Positions 1-9,723 are shown, numbered from the stretch's first letter. The stretch is DNA of 64,000 bases from Bacteroidota bacterium (GCA_016706595.1 JADJJH010000001.1:62001-126000); one strand, 5' to 3'. Program-made: numbers and translations. Notes: generated by a model not told the origin, from the letters alone.

Positions 1-459
1 CCTTTGCAAAACAAAAATATTCCTTTATATGTAAAATGCTTTTTAGATAAAAATTTGAAAGGAACCTTGATTCATAATACGAATCGGAAAATTGCGTATC
101 CGCCAATTATGGTATTAAAAACAAAACAAACTTTGTTGCAAGTAAATACGCGAGATTATTCGTTTATTACCGAAGATAATTTGAGTAAAATTTACAATTT
201 GTTTCATGATTGTAAAATTAAAATCAACTTGATACAAAATGCGGCCATCAGTTTTTTAGCATGTATTGATAGTAATGAAGAGAAAATTGAAGCTTTATTA
301 AAAGTGTTGAAGGCAGAGTATGAAGTTAAACGTAATGAGGATTTGTATTTATTTACGGTTAGACATTATACGCAGCATGTATTAGATGAAGAACTTAAAA
401 ATCGAACGATTTTGCTTGAACAAAAAACACGGCAAACTATACAAATGGTGGTGCAGTAA
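1..459 (+). CDS. lysC: Aspartate kinase, C-terminal part (5' end outside window)
   Basis: This is the C-terminal end of an aspartokinase, the enzyme that phosphorylates aspartate at the head of the lysine, threonine and methionine pathway. The reading frame is open from the first base, so the kinase domain lies upstream. The visible part starts with the stretch that links kinase and ACT domains (IPLYVKCFLD, then GTLI), followed by two ACT-like regulatory segments; the second includes INLIQNAAISFLACID. These normally bind the feedback-inhibiting amino acid. The protein ends right after the ACT region, so it is monofunctional and not fused to homoserine dehydrogenase. The apparent TTG start at base 4 is only an edge effect. 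Identification rests on the pattern of the ACT region, without the catalytic motifs. Confidence 0.8.
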   Translation, partial: PLQNKNIPLYVKCFLDKNLKGTLIHNTNRKIAYPPIMVLKTKQTLLQVNTRDYSFITEDNLSKIYNLFHDCKIKINLIQNAAISFLACIDSNEEKIEALLKVLKAEYEVKRNEDLYLFTVRHYTQHVLDEELKNRTILLEQKTRQTIQMVVQ

Positions 460-530
460 AACTAACGCTCACCGGAAGTTTTGCGTCTTGTTTAGTTGAT
501 ATTGTTTAACTTACAACACAAAATATTTTC

Positions 531-2726
531 ATGCGAATTGTATTTATCTTCTCGGTCTTATTTTTTTTATGTAAACCAGCTGCTGCACAATTTCAAGGAA
601 AGGTTTATCAGCCATTTCAAGATGCCAGTGTAACCGAGGGAATCAACACTTTACTTTCACCTTGGTGTGGAGGAATGAATTCGGTACAAATTAACCATGC
701 CGATATTAATAATGACGGCAAAAAGGATTTGGTATTATACGACCATATAAATAATTTAATTAAAACATTTATCAATACTGGTTTAAGTGGCGATATGAAA
801 TACACGTATAATCCTCTCTACGAGAAAAACTTTCCGATTATAAGTAATTATTTAATTCTACGCGATTATAATTGCGATGGTATCCCTGATTTATTTCATA
901 AAGGCATGCCAGGTGTTTCCGTTTATAAAGGCTATTATCAAAGTGGGGAGTTGAAATTTACGTTTTATAAAGATTTGTATTTTCCGGGTACTTTTGGGCC
1001 GGTAAATGTATATGTCCAACCCAGTGATATTCCCTCTATACAGGATATTGATGGTGATGGTGATGTAGATGTTTGTTCGTTTGATATCAATGGAAATCGT
1101 ATCAGTTTTGTAAAAAATACACAGGTTGAAAACAGTCTACCTTGCGATAGCATGCGCATGGAATTAGTAACCGATTGCTATGGAAATTTTTATCAATCTA
1201 TTTATATGAGTAGTGTATTAGGCACTACTTGTAAAGGTATGTCGCCAGGTAAAAATAAAAGGCATGCCGGTAATTGTATTTTATTACTCGATTTGGATGG
1301 AGATGCTGATCTTGATTTTTTAGGTGGAAATGTTTCTTATAACTATGCACAATCGATGACAAATGGAGCAACAAGTGCCTCAGCAAATTATGTTTCGCAA
1401 GATTCGACCTGGCAATCGGGTTCACATGTTTTATACATGCCTTCATGGCCTGCCCCTTTTCATGTAGATATTGATAATGATGGCGACAAGGATGTATTAT
1501 TTACTTCTCATAACGAAAATAGTAGTTCAGCAAATTATCACAGCGTAGCCTTTTATAAAAACACAGGTACTGATGCGAGTCCAAATTTTAACTTTCAACA
1601 CGATAGCTTGCTCATCAACGATATGATAGACATAGGTTCATATAGCTATCCTGTATTTTTTGATTATGATAAAGATGGTAAACAAGATTTATTTGTAGGT
1701 ACCGAAGGCTATTTAAATGCTGCCGGCACAATTTTGGAAAGTAAAATTGCTCATTATAAGAATACAACGGTTGGTAGCAATATTTCATTTGAATTAGTTA
1801 CAAAAGATTTTTTAGGGCTCAGCACAAATTTGTACAATGGTATCTTTCCAACCTTTGGCGATTTAACCGGTGATGGGATTACTGATTTGGTTTTCGGAAA
1901 TCGAAATGGATATTTAAGCATTTATAAAAATTATGCAACTTCTAATTTAGTAATGCCTAATTTTTTATTTTATACCGATAGTATTCCTGGCATCACAGCA
2001 GGTAGTCATAGTTTTCCTTTGGTGTACGATTTTAATAAAGATGGCAGAACTGATTTGTTGTTAGGGAATCAATTAGGGCGAATTATTTATTACGAAGATA
2101 CTAGTACTACCGCTTTAAAGAAGTTGGCATTGCAAACCATTTCACTTGGCAATTTTAAGGCTGGTGATGTGGGTAATGTGTACGGATATTGCGTACCCTT
2201 AGTTGCTAAAATGGATGAAACCAATAAAGAATATTTGTTGATTGGAAATGTTGATGGCACCATTGCTCGTTACGATGATTTTATAAATAATATGGGCACT
2301 TTTACGCGTATCGATTCAAACTATTCTGAAATTAAAGTCTCTGCACGCAGTGTACCGGCTATTGCCGATTTAGATGGAAATGGAAAGTATGAAATGGTCA
2401 TTGGGAATCGATTAGGCGGCTTACAATTTTTCAGACAAGTGAAAAATGTAATCGATGATGTAAGTGATGTTGAATTGAATAATCATTCGTTAGAACTTTA
2501 TCCGAATCCAACGCAAAGTGAGTTTTCAATTTTTTATCATGAAGATATCGGGCAGCGTAAAGCTCAATTACGCATTGTAGATATTACGGGTAATTTAGTT
2601 TTTGAAAAGCAATTCACAACGCAAATTGATAATCAATTCAGTATTAAAAATTTACAATCCGGTATTTATCTTGTAGAAATACGTATTAATGGAAAACGTA
2701 TGGTAAAGAAATTAGTGAAGCAATAG
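531..2726 (+). CDS. Secreted FG-GAP/VCBS repeat protein with T9SS sorting domain
   Basis: A 731-residue exported protein. A signal peptide covers about residues 1-20 and ends AAAQ. The body carries at least nine calcium-loop-like FG-GAP/VCBS motifs, such as DINNDGKKDL, DIDGDGDVDV, DYDKDGKQDLF and DFNKDGRTDLLLG, which in this family form beta-propeller blades. The last 80 residues are a type A T9SS sorting domain: ELYPNPTQSEF, then DITGNLVF, GIYLVEI and a basic end (KLVKQ). It is therefore predicted to cross the outer membrane by T9SS and stay on the surface or be released. No catalytic domain is visible; a binding or adhesive role is inference. It follows the aspartokinase by 71 bp and has its own ATG start. 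Confidence 0.85.
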   Translation: MRIVFIFSVLFFLCKPAAAQFQGKVYQPFQDASVTEGINTLLSPWCGGMNSVQINHADINNDGKKDLVLYDHINNLIKTFINTGLSGDMKYTYNPLYEKNFPIISNYLILRDYNCDGIPDLFHKGMPGVSVYKGYYQSGELKFTFYKDLYFPGTFGPVNVYVQPSDIPSIQDIDGDGDVDVCSFDINGNRISFVKNTQVENSLPCDSMRMELVTDCYGNFYQSIYMSSVLGTTCKGMSPGKNKRHAGNCILLLDLDGDADLDFLGGNVSYNYAQSMTNGATSASANYVSQDSTWQSGSHVLYMPSWPAPFHVDIDNDGDKDVLFTSHNENSSSANYHSVAFYKNTGTDASPNFNFQHDSLLINDMIDIGSYSYPVFFDYDKDGKQDLFVGTEGYLNAAGTILESKIAHYKNTTVGSNISFELVTKDFLGLSTNLYNGIFPTFGDLTGDGITDLVFGNRNGYLSIYKNYATSNLVMPNFLFYTDSIPGITAGSHSFPLVYDFNKDGRTDLLLGNQLGRIIYYEDTSTTALKKLALQTISLGNFKAGDVGNVYGYCVPLVAKMDETNKEYLLIGNVDGTIARYDDFINNMGTFTRIDSNYSEIKVSARSVPAIADLDGNGKYEMVIGNRLGGLQFFRQVKNVIDDVSDVELNNHSLELYPNPTQSEFSIFYHEDIGQRKAQLRIVDITGNLVFEKQFTTQIDNQFSIKNLQSGIYLVEIRINGKRMVKKLVKQ

Positions 2727-2811
2727 TACAAATAAATCAATTTTTTTTTGATGTAACGTTAATCACTTGAGATGTTTTTAGAGATGCTCCAAACGTTTAA
2801 GCCTTAATTGT

Positions 2812-3165
2812 ATGAAAAAGCCAATGGTAATTTTAATTCCGTTATTGATTCTCATTGCGTCATGTAAATGTAAAGATGATGTATTGAAAAATATCAGTGG
2901 ACAAATTCTGAAGCAATCTACATCGGAGCCATTGTCGAATTTGGACTTTCATGTTGTATATACAGAAATTGCCAACGGAAGTAGTTCAACAGGATGCCTT
3001 CGCACAACTAATATAAGTACATTTAAGACAGATACCGCAGGGAAATTTAGCGTTAGCTTTTCTCATGACCCGAGAGGTAAATATTCAATTTTTGATTCAA
3101 GTAGCACGAATTTATTTGTTTCGGATAAAGATGGGGATATTGGGATTATTTATGTGACTCCGTAA
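2812..3165 (+). CDS. Small predicted lipoprotein
   Basis: A 117-residue protein with a lipoprotein signal: MKKPMVILIPLLILIASC places a lipobox (LIAS) before Cys18, so it should be lipidated and membrane-anchored. The mature part reads like a single carboxypeptidase-regulatory-like (transthyretin-type) beta-sandwich: ISGQILKQSTSEPLSNLDF, a central TDTAGKFSVSF, and a final beta-strand. That fold is common as a module in Bacteroidota surface proteins, but the match is weak and the function unknown. It lies 85 bp downstream of the FG-GAP protein and converges with the next gene. Confidence 0.65.
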   Translation: MKKPMVILIPLLILIASCKCKDDVLKNISGQILKQSTSEPLSNLDFHVVYTEIANGSSSTGCLRTTNISTFKTDTAGKFSVSFSHDPRGKYSIFDSSSTNLFVSDKDGDIGIIYVTP

Positions 3166-3214
3166 ATTAGAGGACTATCAAAAAAAGACAAAAGCTTGCA
3201 ATTTCAAACTACTT

Positions 3215-3760
3215 CTAAAATCGAAATCCATTTAAAAACATATTTTGGATATTGAAATTTGGGTATTCAGCAGGTCCGTATAACATCATAACAGCCATCG
3301 TGTTTTCATCTGCCCAAGCTTTGATTGCCCATTTCGCTTTTTCCTTATCTTCCCAATAATCAATAATACCTAATGCCTTTGGGTTTTCGTTCATGGTATG
3401 TCCTTTCCCATAACCTGCGGCATTGCTAATTTCAAAAGCAGTTTTTAAAAAATCGAGATAAGCCATCATCATGCCTTCTTTATCTTCATTGCTTGTTAGC
3501 ACTTGATCTTTTAATTTCACAACAATAACCGAAAAATGATAATCTCCCGATTCGAAATCACCGGTAAATACCAATGAACTATCATCAGAATAACTTGTTT
3601 CAAATTGCTTTTCAGTTTTATCATCCGGCAAATAAGCAAAGCAACCACTCGTACTAATTGCCGTTTTGCTTAAGCGAGGGGCTTTGAATGTTTCGGCGCT
3701 TTGTGCAATTGAATTGACTGCAAGAATGAAACAAATAGAAAGTGAAATAAAGTATTTCAT
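3215..3760 (-). CDS. Hypothetical exported protein
   Basis: A 181-residue protein with a clear signal peptide (MKYFISLSICFILAVNSIAQ). No named domain is recognised. The mature part has an alternating beta pattern, a segment FTGDFESGDYHFSVIVVKLKD, and an amphipathic helix DYLDFLKTAF-like region near residue 100. It ends in a hydrophobic-aromatic tail (NMFLNGFRF). The gene lies 26 bp downstream of the PNGase F-like gene on the same strand and is probably co-transcribed with it. It has no T9SS domain, so it is more likely periplasmic. Confidence 0.6.
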   Translation of the reverse strand: MKYFISLSICFILAVNSIAQSAETFKAPRLSKTAISTSGCFAYLPDDKTEKQFETSYSDDSSLVFTGDFESGDYHFSVIVVKLKDQVLTSNEDKEGMMMAYLDFLKTAFEISNAAGYGKGHTMNENPKALGIIDYWEDKEKAKWAIKAWADENTMAVMMLYGPAEYPNFNIQNMFLNGFRF

Positions 3761-3786
3761 GAAATGGATTTAAATAGTTGCGTAGT

Positions 3787-6700
3787 TTATTCTATCACAA
3801 CTTTATAGCTATTGTTTTTACCTGCATAATTCAGATTTACAAAGTAAATTCCCTTACTTAAACTGCTAGTATTGCAAATAATTTTACCATTTACTTTTTG
3901 CGATGGGATATGGATGGTTTGTCCTACCACATTAGTAAACTGGAATTTCATTTTATCTATTTCGTTTCCTTCAATCGTAAATTGATTGGTGGCCGGATTT
4001 GGATAAATTTTCACTTCATTTGATTCATATAATTCTTCATAACTCAAAGGATAATCAATGGTGAAATTATATACAATGGATGCACCAAAATCGGGATTGA
4101 AAGTTTTGAAGTTCGTGCCATTTCCTCGTTGAAATCTAATTACGCCAGCGCCATCACTGTTAGCCCAAAAGCTAATGCCATCTTCATCGGTATCGGTCAT
4201 TACAAATTTATAACAGCCTTGTGGCAAATTAAATGTATCGCGGTAGGTAGTGAGATTACTCATCCCGTTTCGGCTAAAAATCAAATTTCCTGAAAGGTCA
4301 AATAATTCATACTTAGTTTCTGATGCTGCACTATTTGAACGATGATAAATAATAAAGTTCGAAGGTACTACATCAGTAATTTTGAAACTCGATGTCATTT
4401 TATTATTATAAGCATATTCATCAGTGCCACCATTCGGGTTCTTCACTTCAACATGAAATTCATTATCGGCTCCATTTACATTCACCCATAAAGCATTTGC
4501 CGGCAATTCAACTTCTGTTTTTTGCATGGCACTTAAACTGCCTGTCCATGTAAATGAACTTTTTTGAGAAGTATTATTATTAATCCAATATTCAATGAGC
4601 AAACTTGTTAATAAGGTAGATCCTGTATTTTGAATAACAATTTTTGGATGATTGCAAATAGCTTGTTCGCGAGCATATTCAAACTTTGTTGTAGGCGACA
4701 TGATATCAATTACCGAAGCATCTAATGTATGATTCATGGCACCATAACTTACTAATTGATTCGTTACAATATAATTAGACGTGCCAATGCCCGTAGCGGG
4801 CAACATATGATAATCTAGGTTGGCAATTTGGCCCGGTGTTACAAATTGAGTAATGTCGGCTTCTTCTAAATCTGAAGCCATACCCGGACACCAACCTGTG
4901 CGATCATAAATCCAAGTACCTCCTTGTGGGTATAATGGATTGGATGCACATTTTTTGTATACCTCCCATTCAAATTCATTGCTTCCGCCATTAATGTTTA
5001 AGCTATGGATTCGCGGTATAAATTCACCTTCTTGTCCGTGCCCGGTAATCATAGTTCGTACTTTATAACTCGATGCGTTAACATTCATTTTTACATCACG
5101 AGGTTCAAAATATTTGTCGGTTACAATGTCATTATAATTACAATTATTGGGTTGTCGCCATAGTTGAGTATTGTCTAACACATCACGTGGTGGTGTGCCA
5201 ACTATAAATAAAAATTTGATATCCATATTCTCTTGCCATTGTCCACCACGTTCAATCGACATTCGTTTGTTTCCTTTTAAAATGGGTAAGTAATCCGTCA
5301 TGTCAAAGGTCCACGTTTTGCCATTGATGCCCATATCGAGATTAATACCATAAGGAGTTACAAACGACATGATTTCGTATTTAGCAGGATAGCGATCTGT
5401 AAAAGGTAAACTTGTAATATTGATGGTATTACTTGCAACTAATGGAAAAGAATCAATTAATGCATGGGTAATGCCATCATATAAATAACGATAGGATGCT
5501 AACCAATAAGCATTGGTATTTACTAAATTTAAAATATCACTTTGCATAGTACCTGCATTGCTGGTAACAGAATATTCTTTTACAATATTTGCCGCTGCCT
5601 GTATTGAATCTAAGGCAATCACATTTGTATTTGTAAGTGAATAGGTGCCTTGTAAAAAGATGGTATTCGGACGATTGGTTGTTGACGTAAATGATTTAAA
5701 CAATTGATCGCCACGAGAATATTTCCAATCGGGTGTAAATGCATAATTGCTAATTTGAGCATTTACACTTTGGTCGTTTGTAACTGTTCCGTTTCCTTCA
5801 TTTAAAGTATAGTAAGCAACTAAGCTACCATAATAAGGATGACTGGCATCAATGGTTTTATTCATCCATGCACTAATTTCTGAAGCAGGTAATTCGGCAT
5901 TCCAAATAGATAAATCATCGATATCTCCAAGGTATAGATTGCCACCATTTATATTCGCACCTAACATAACTGAGTCAATATTAATCGGAATGGTTTTGCC
6001 GGTTCCTGTATGCCAAAGCGTTCCATTTAAATAAATATTCATAATGCCTGAAGTGGTATTTTTTGTAAAGGCCCAATAGTTCCAAACATTTTCAACTTCG
6101 GCCGGTGTGGCTACTTTATTAATACGATCGTAGCCTGCACCAATATTTCCACAATCAAAATAAATATTTGCATTACTCCATGGATGATGAATATTGAGTT
6201 GGCGATTATTTCCATTGTCTATACCTTCGATTATCGATGTATTTACACTACTGATGCCGCTATTACCACGACTCCAAAAGGCAACCGTAATTTCGGTATT
6301 GATTGATGAAAATGGTGCAGCAGGTAAAGTGCTGACTACACCACCGGCTGTATTGATGAATGCGCCATTTGAAGTATATAATCCATAATTGCTACCCGTA
6401 TTTTCTCCAAGAATATCTAAAGCAATGCCTGGTGTTGAATTGGTGAATGAGAAATCGATAATGACGTTTGAAACGCCATCCCAATTAAAAGGTGTGTGAA
6501 ATTGTAATCGGTTTAAGCCGGTTAAAAAATTGGTGTTTGCGTAATAAGTTTCGGTAAATCCAGAAAGTTCAGGCGATGCAGCATTCAAGGCGTTAAGGTT
6601 AGTATGTTTTATTCGTATTTTTAAAAAGTTGGCCGTGCTAGCATTTAAAGCTTCTAATAAAATACCACTGATATTGCCTAGAGTAACACCTGCTGCCAGA

Positions 6701-7227
6701 AGTTCTGCTTGTGTAAATAAATATTGTGATCGACCTGATTTTTGATTAGCGGCAATTACATCAGGCAGGCTGATAATACCACTTCCAACCGCATATTGAT
6801 TTTCGGAAATAATACTTGCCGTTGTGTTGCTTAGCGTATATTGATACAAATTGTAAAATGGGGTCGTAGTATAAGGATACATGCTACCTGCAAAATTGCT
6901 GATGGTATGCGAGGATTTTCCACTTAACATCGAATCAACTCTTGATGAATCGGTGATATAGGTATTACACGAATAATCCCATTCGCCGCAACCAATATTG
7001 GTTTGTCCTGGAGTGCCCGGTGATACTAATCCATTTTTACAACGCATATTATACAACATAATTACCTTTTCAAAAGTGAGACCGGGTGTGTTCGGAAACG
7101 GAATCACCGTATCTCTAGTAGTTGATCCATATTGAAAGGTATTCACCACTATGGTATCACCCGTAGATTGGGCATTGGCTTGTATAAAAAAACAGAATAA
7201 GAGGAGAAAGCTTAGATATTGCTTCAT
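3787..7227 (-). CDS. PNGase F-like secreted protein with LamG domain and T9SS sorting domain
   Basis: A 1146-residue exported protein with a signal peptide ending ANAQ. Two segments resemble peptide-N-glycosidase F (amidase that removes N-glycans from glycoproteins). The N-terminal one has MRCKNG then NIGCGEWDYSC (about residues 57-87). The C-terminal one has MITGHGQEGEF (about 727) and GTWIYDRTGWCPG (about 768). A LamG/concanavalin-like lectin domain sits between them (about 300-470, ending with the usual LSIWN... and GSLVAYYTLNEGNG). The last 75 residues are a type A T9SS domain (VKIYPNPATNQF ... GIYFVNL). PNGase F acidic active-site residues could not be assigned by eye, so activity is inference; glycoprotein binding or trimming at the cell surface is the likely role. 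The upstream region also drives gyrB in the other direction. Confidence 0.75.
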   Translation of the reverse strand: MKQYLSFLLLFCFFIQANAQSTGDTIVVNTFQYGSTTRDTVIPFPNTPGLTFEKVIMLYNMRCKNGLVSPGTPGQTNIGCGEWDYSCNTYITDSSRVDSMLSGKSSHTISNFAGSMYPYTTTPFYNLYQYTLSNTTASIISENQYAVGSGIISLPDVIAANQKSGRSQYLFTQAELLAAGVTLGNISGILLEALNASTANFLKIRIKHTNLNALNAASPELSGFTETYYANTNFLTGLNRLQFHTPFNWDGVSNVIIDFSFTNSTPGIALDILGENTGSNYGLYTSNGAFINTAGGVVSTLPAAPFSSINTEITVAFWSRGNSGISSVNTSIIEGIDNGNNRQLNIHHPWSNANIYFDCGNIGAGYDRINKVATPAEVENVWNYWAFTKNTTSGIMNIYLNGTLWHTGTGKTIPINIDSVMLGANINGGNLYLGDIDDLSIWNAELPASEISAWMNKTIDASHPYYGSLVAYYTLNEGNGTVTNDQSVNAQISNYAFTPDWKYSRGDQLFKSFTSTTNRPNTIFLQGTYSLTNTNVIALDSIQAAANIVKEYSVTSNAGTMQSDILNLVNTNAYWLASYRYLYDGITHALIDSFPLVASNTINITSLPFTDRYPAKYEIMSFVTPYGINLDMGINGKTWTFDMTDYLPILKGNKRMSIERGGQWQENMDIKFLFIVGTPPRDVLDNTQLWRQPNNCNYNDIVTDKYFEPRDVKMNVNASSYKVRTMITGHGQEGEFIPRIHSLNINGGSNEFEWEVYKKCASNPLYPQGGTWIYDRTGWCPGMASDLEEADITQFVTPGQIANLDYHMLPATGIGTSNYIVTNQLVSYGAMNHTLDASVIDIMSPTTKFEYAREQAICNHPKIVIQNTGSTLLTSLLIEYWINNNTSQKSSFTWTGSLSAMQKTEVELPANALWVNVNGADNEFHVEVKNPNGGTDEYAYNNKMTSSFKITDVVPSNFIIYHRSNSAASETKYELFDLSGNLIFSRNGMSNLTTYRDTFNLPQGCYKFVMTDTDEDGISFWANSDGAGVIRFQRGNGTNFKTFNPDFGASIVYNFTIDYPLSYEELYESNEVKIYPNPATNQFTIEGNEIDKMKFQFTNVVGQTIHIPSQKVNGKIICNTSSLSKGIYFVNLNYAGKNNSYKVVIE

Positions 7228-7316
7228 GTTGATGAATTTTAGGGGTTAAAACTAAGGCTTTTTAGTTGAATTTGATTCAATTAAAACTCAAGAACTATTC
7301 GCAGCTGCGAATGTCC

Positions 7317-7461
7317 GCGTAAGGGATGGAAGTGCAAATCCTTTTGCTTTGCCTCAAGCAAAAGATTGAAACGGACAGCCCGACCCCGAAGTAGTGCCAA
7401 AAGCAAATGCATTTTCATTTTTGAACTTGAGCATTTCCTTTTGGCACACTTCGGGGCACGC
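7317..7461 (+). other. Structured repeat element, copy A
   Basis: One of three similar elements in the window (others near 24.4 and 37.8 kb). An outer stem GCGT/ACGC (7317-7320 with 7458-7461) encloses a GGAT/ATCC pairing, a hairpin CTTTTGCTT/AAGCAAAAG (7341-7364), the conserved ACGGACAGCCCG, and a long hairpin starting CCCCGAAGT (7384) and closing ACTTCGGGG (7456). The copies keep the pairing while the bases change, which argues for an RNA (or single-stranded DNA) fold. It lies in the divergent gap before gyrB. Family and function are not known to me. Confidence 0.6.
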
Positions 7462-7536
7462 CCAAATCATTTTGATCAAAATTATCAGGGTTAAACAATT
7501 AGAATTAAAACAACGATTTCGAAAAATGTGCAAATA

Positions 7537-7545
7537 TGTGGATAA
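7537..7545 (-). promoter_or_regulatory. DnaA-box consensus site upstream of gyrB
   Basis: TGTGGATAA here is the exact reverse complement of the consensus DnaA box TTATCCACA. It lies about 180 bp before the gyrB start and 95 bp before its predicted -7 box. A single site does not make an origin; it may be chance or a DnaA-responsive site. Confidence 0.35.
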
Positions 7546-7616
7546 ATAATATATTCAATTCACTTGTAAGTCTTGCTGGCATTGACTTCTTATTTAAAAG
7601 TCCATGATAAAAAAAC

Positions 7617-7647
7617 TTGCATAAACAGGTAGAAAAACGTACTTTTG
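7617..7647 (+). promoter_or_regulatory. gyrB promoter, Bacteroidota type
   Basis: TTG (7617-7619) is followed after 20 bp by TACTTTTG (7640-7647), matching the TANNTTTG -7 element used by the primary sigma factor of Bacteroidota with its usual spacing. Just downstream a small hairpin (CGCCC/GGGCG, about 7650-7668) would lie in the 5' untranslated region. The start of transcription would be about 70 bp before the gyrB ATG. Confidence 0.6.
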
Positions 7648-7725
7648 TTCGCCCTTAAAAAGCGGGCGAGTATCTCACGAATATCAATCCATATGGATTC
7701 GTATTGTAAATCAGGAAATTAAAAA

Positions 7726-9696
7726 ATGGCATCAGAAAACGAAGAAATCAAACAGCCTCAATATGGCGCCGACAGTATTCAAGTATTAGAAGGGTTAGAA
7801 GCAGTTCGGAAACGACCTGCGATGTATATTGGTGATATCAGTGTAAAAGGCTTTCATCATTTGGTGTATGAAGTAGTAGATAACTCAATTGATGAGGCGT
7901 TGGCAGGTTATTGTAAGAATATTACCGTAATCATTCACGAAAACAATTCGGTGAGTGTTCAAGATGATGGTCGAGGTATTCCAACGGCCATGCATACAAA
8001 AGAAAAAAGAAGTGCCCTTGAAGTAGTTATGACGGTTTTACATGCCGGCGGAAAATTCGATAAAGGCTCGTATAAAGTATCCGGTGGATTACACGGTGTG
8101 GGGGTTAGTTGTGTAAATGCGTTAAGTAAATATTTGCTTGTAGAAGTTAATCGAGATGGTAAAAAATATGAGCAAGAATATAGCTGTGGGATTCCGAAAT
8201 ATCCGGTTCGAGAAGTGGGCAATAGTGATAAAACAGGAACTAAAGTAACCTTTCTTCCAGATGATAGCATCTTTACTGTAAACGTTTACAATTTTGAAAT
8301 TCTTGCTGCTCGTTTACGAGAATTGTCGTTTTTAAACCGTGGTATTCATATTCATTTGATCGATGAAAGAGAAAAGGAAGATGATGGAACTTTTGTTCAA
8401 ACCACATTTTATAGCGAAGGTGGTATCAGTGAATTTATTGTATTGCTTGATAAAAATGCAAAACGAGAAGGCCTTTTAGCCGAGCCTATTTATGTTGAAC
8501 ATACCGATGTTGAAAGCAATGTGGCGGTTGAATTAGCCATGTTGTATAATCAATCGTATGGTGAAAATATTTTCTCTTATGTCAATAATATTAATACCAT
8601 CGAAGGCGGTACACATGTTGCCGGTTTTAGACGAGCGCTTACCAGAGTTTTTAAATCGTATGGTGATAAGAATAAATTATTTGAACGCGCAAAGGTTGAT
8701 ATTTTAGGCGATGATTTTAGAGAAGGATTAAGTGCTATCATTTCGGTGAAAGTACCTGAACCACAATTTGAAGGACAAACCAAAACGAAACTAGGAAATA
8801 GTGAAGTGTCTGGTATCGTTGATTCTGCAGTGTCTAAAGTATTGGATGCTTATTTAGAAGAACATCCACGCGAGGCCAAAATTATTATTGATAAAGTAAT
8901 TATTGCTGCACAAGCCCGACATGCTGCGCGCAAGGCACGTGAATTGGTACAACGTAAAAATGTACTAACCGGAAGTGGTTTGCCGGGTAAATTGGCTGAT
9001 TGTAGTGATAATGATCCTGCAAAGTGTGAGCTCTATTTAGTCGAAGGAGACTCGGCAGGTGGTACGGCTAAGCAAGGTCGTAACCGACAATATCAAGCCA
9101 TACTTCCATTGCGAGGTAAAATTTTGAATGTCGAGAAAGCGATGCCACATAAGGTGTTTGAAAACGAGGAAATCAGAAATATGTTTACCGGCTTAGGTGT
9201 TACTATCGGAACGCCTGAAGATGCCAAAGCATTAAATACAAGTAAGTTGCGATATCATAAGTTGATTATTATGACGGATGCCGATGTGGATGGTTCGCAT
9301 ATCTCAACCCTTATTCTTACCTTCCTTTATCGTTATATGAAGGAGTTAGTGGAGCAAGGTTTTGTTTACATTGCACAACCCCCTTTATATTTATTGAAGA
9401 AAGGGAAAGAGCAAATTTATGCATTTGATGATGCCGAACGAAAGCGCATTATTGAGCGTATAGCCGATGGAAAAGAAGATTCGGTGCATACGCAACGATA
9501 CAAAGGTTTGGGAGAGATGAATGCAGAGCAGCTATGGGAAACTACCATGAATCCTGCCACTCGAACCTTAAAACAAATTACTATTGATAGCGCCGCAGAG
9601 GCAGATCGAATATTCTCGATGTTGATGGGGGAGGAAGTGCCACCGCGTAGAGAGTTTATTGAGAAGCATGCCAAGTATGCGAAGATTGATGTGTAA
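7726..9696 (+). CDS. gyrB: DNA gyrase subunit B
   Basis: GyrB is the ATPase subunit of DNA gyrase, which introduces negative supercoils with GyrA (not in this window). The 656-residue length is normal for Bacteroidota. Visible domains: GHKL ATPase with EVVDNSIDEA, DDGRGIP and GLHGVGVSCVNAL (about residues 45-130); the transducer domain with the ATP-contact loop QTKTKLGN (about 350); the TOPRIM domain with EGDSAGGTAKQGR (about 441) and the metal-binding DADVDGSH (about 517); and the C-terminal RYKGLGEMN region. The EGDSAGG form of the TOPRIM motif, against EGDSASG in the second paralogue at 20 kb, supports gyrase over topoisomerase IV. It is preceded by its own promoter and followed at once by a hairpin terminator, so it is probably monocistronic. 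Confidence 0.97.
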   Translation: MASENEEIKQPQYGADSIQVLEGLEAVRKRPAMYIGDISVKGFHHLVYEVVDNSIDEALAGYCKNITVIIHENNSVSVQDDGRGIPTAMHTKEKRSALEVVMTVLHAGGKFDKGSYKVSGGLHGVGVSCVNALSKYLLVEVNRDGKKYEQEYSCGIPKYPVREVGNSDKTGTKVTFLPDDSIFTVNVYNFEILAARLRELSFLNRGIHIHLIDEREKEDDGTFVQTTFYSEGGISEFIVLLDKNAKREGLLAEPIYVEHTDVESNVAVELAMLYNQSYGENIFSYVNNINTIEGGTHVAGFRRALTRVFKSYGDKNKLFERAKVDILGDDFREGLSAIISVKVPEPQFEGQTKTKLGNSEVSGIVDSAVSKVLDAYLEEHPREAKIIIDKVIIAAQARHAARKARELVQRKNVLTGSGLPGKLADCSDNDPAKCELYLVEGDSAGGTAKQGRNRQYQAILPLRGKILNVEKAMPHKVFENEEIRNMFTGLGVTIGTPEDAKALNTSKLRYHKLIIMTDADVDGSHISTLILTFLYRYMKELVEQGFVYIAQPPLYLLKKGKEQIYAFDDAERKRIIERIADGKEDSVHTQRYKGLGEMNAEQLWETTMNPATRTLKQITIDSAAEADRIFSMLMGEEVPPRREFIEKHAKYAKIDV

Positions 9697-9723
9697 ACTG
9701 GAAAAGTTTGCAACTTTTTCAGT
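9697..9723 (+). terminator. gyrB terminator hairpin
   Basis: Directly after the gyrB stop codon a 12-bp stem (ACTGGAAAAGTT with AACTTTTTCAGT, one G-U pair) closes a TGC loop. The T-rich 3' arm and the AT-rich DNA after it fit an intrinsic terminator, though there is no long T run. Confidence 0.6.
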
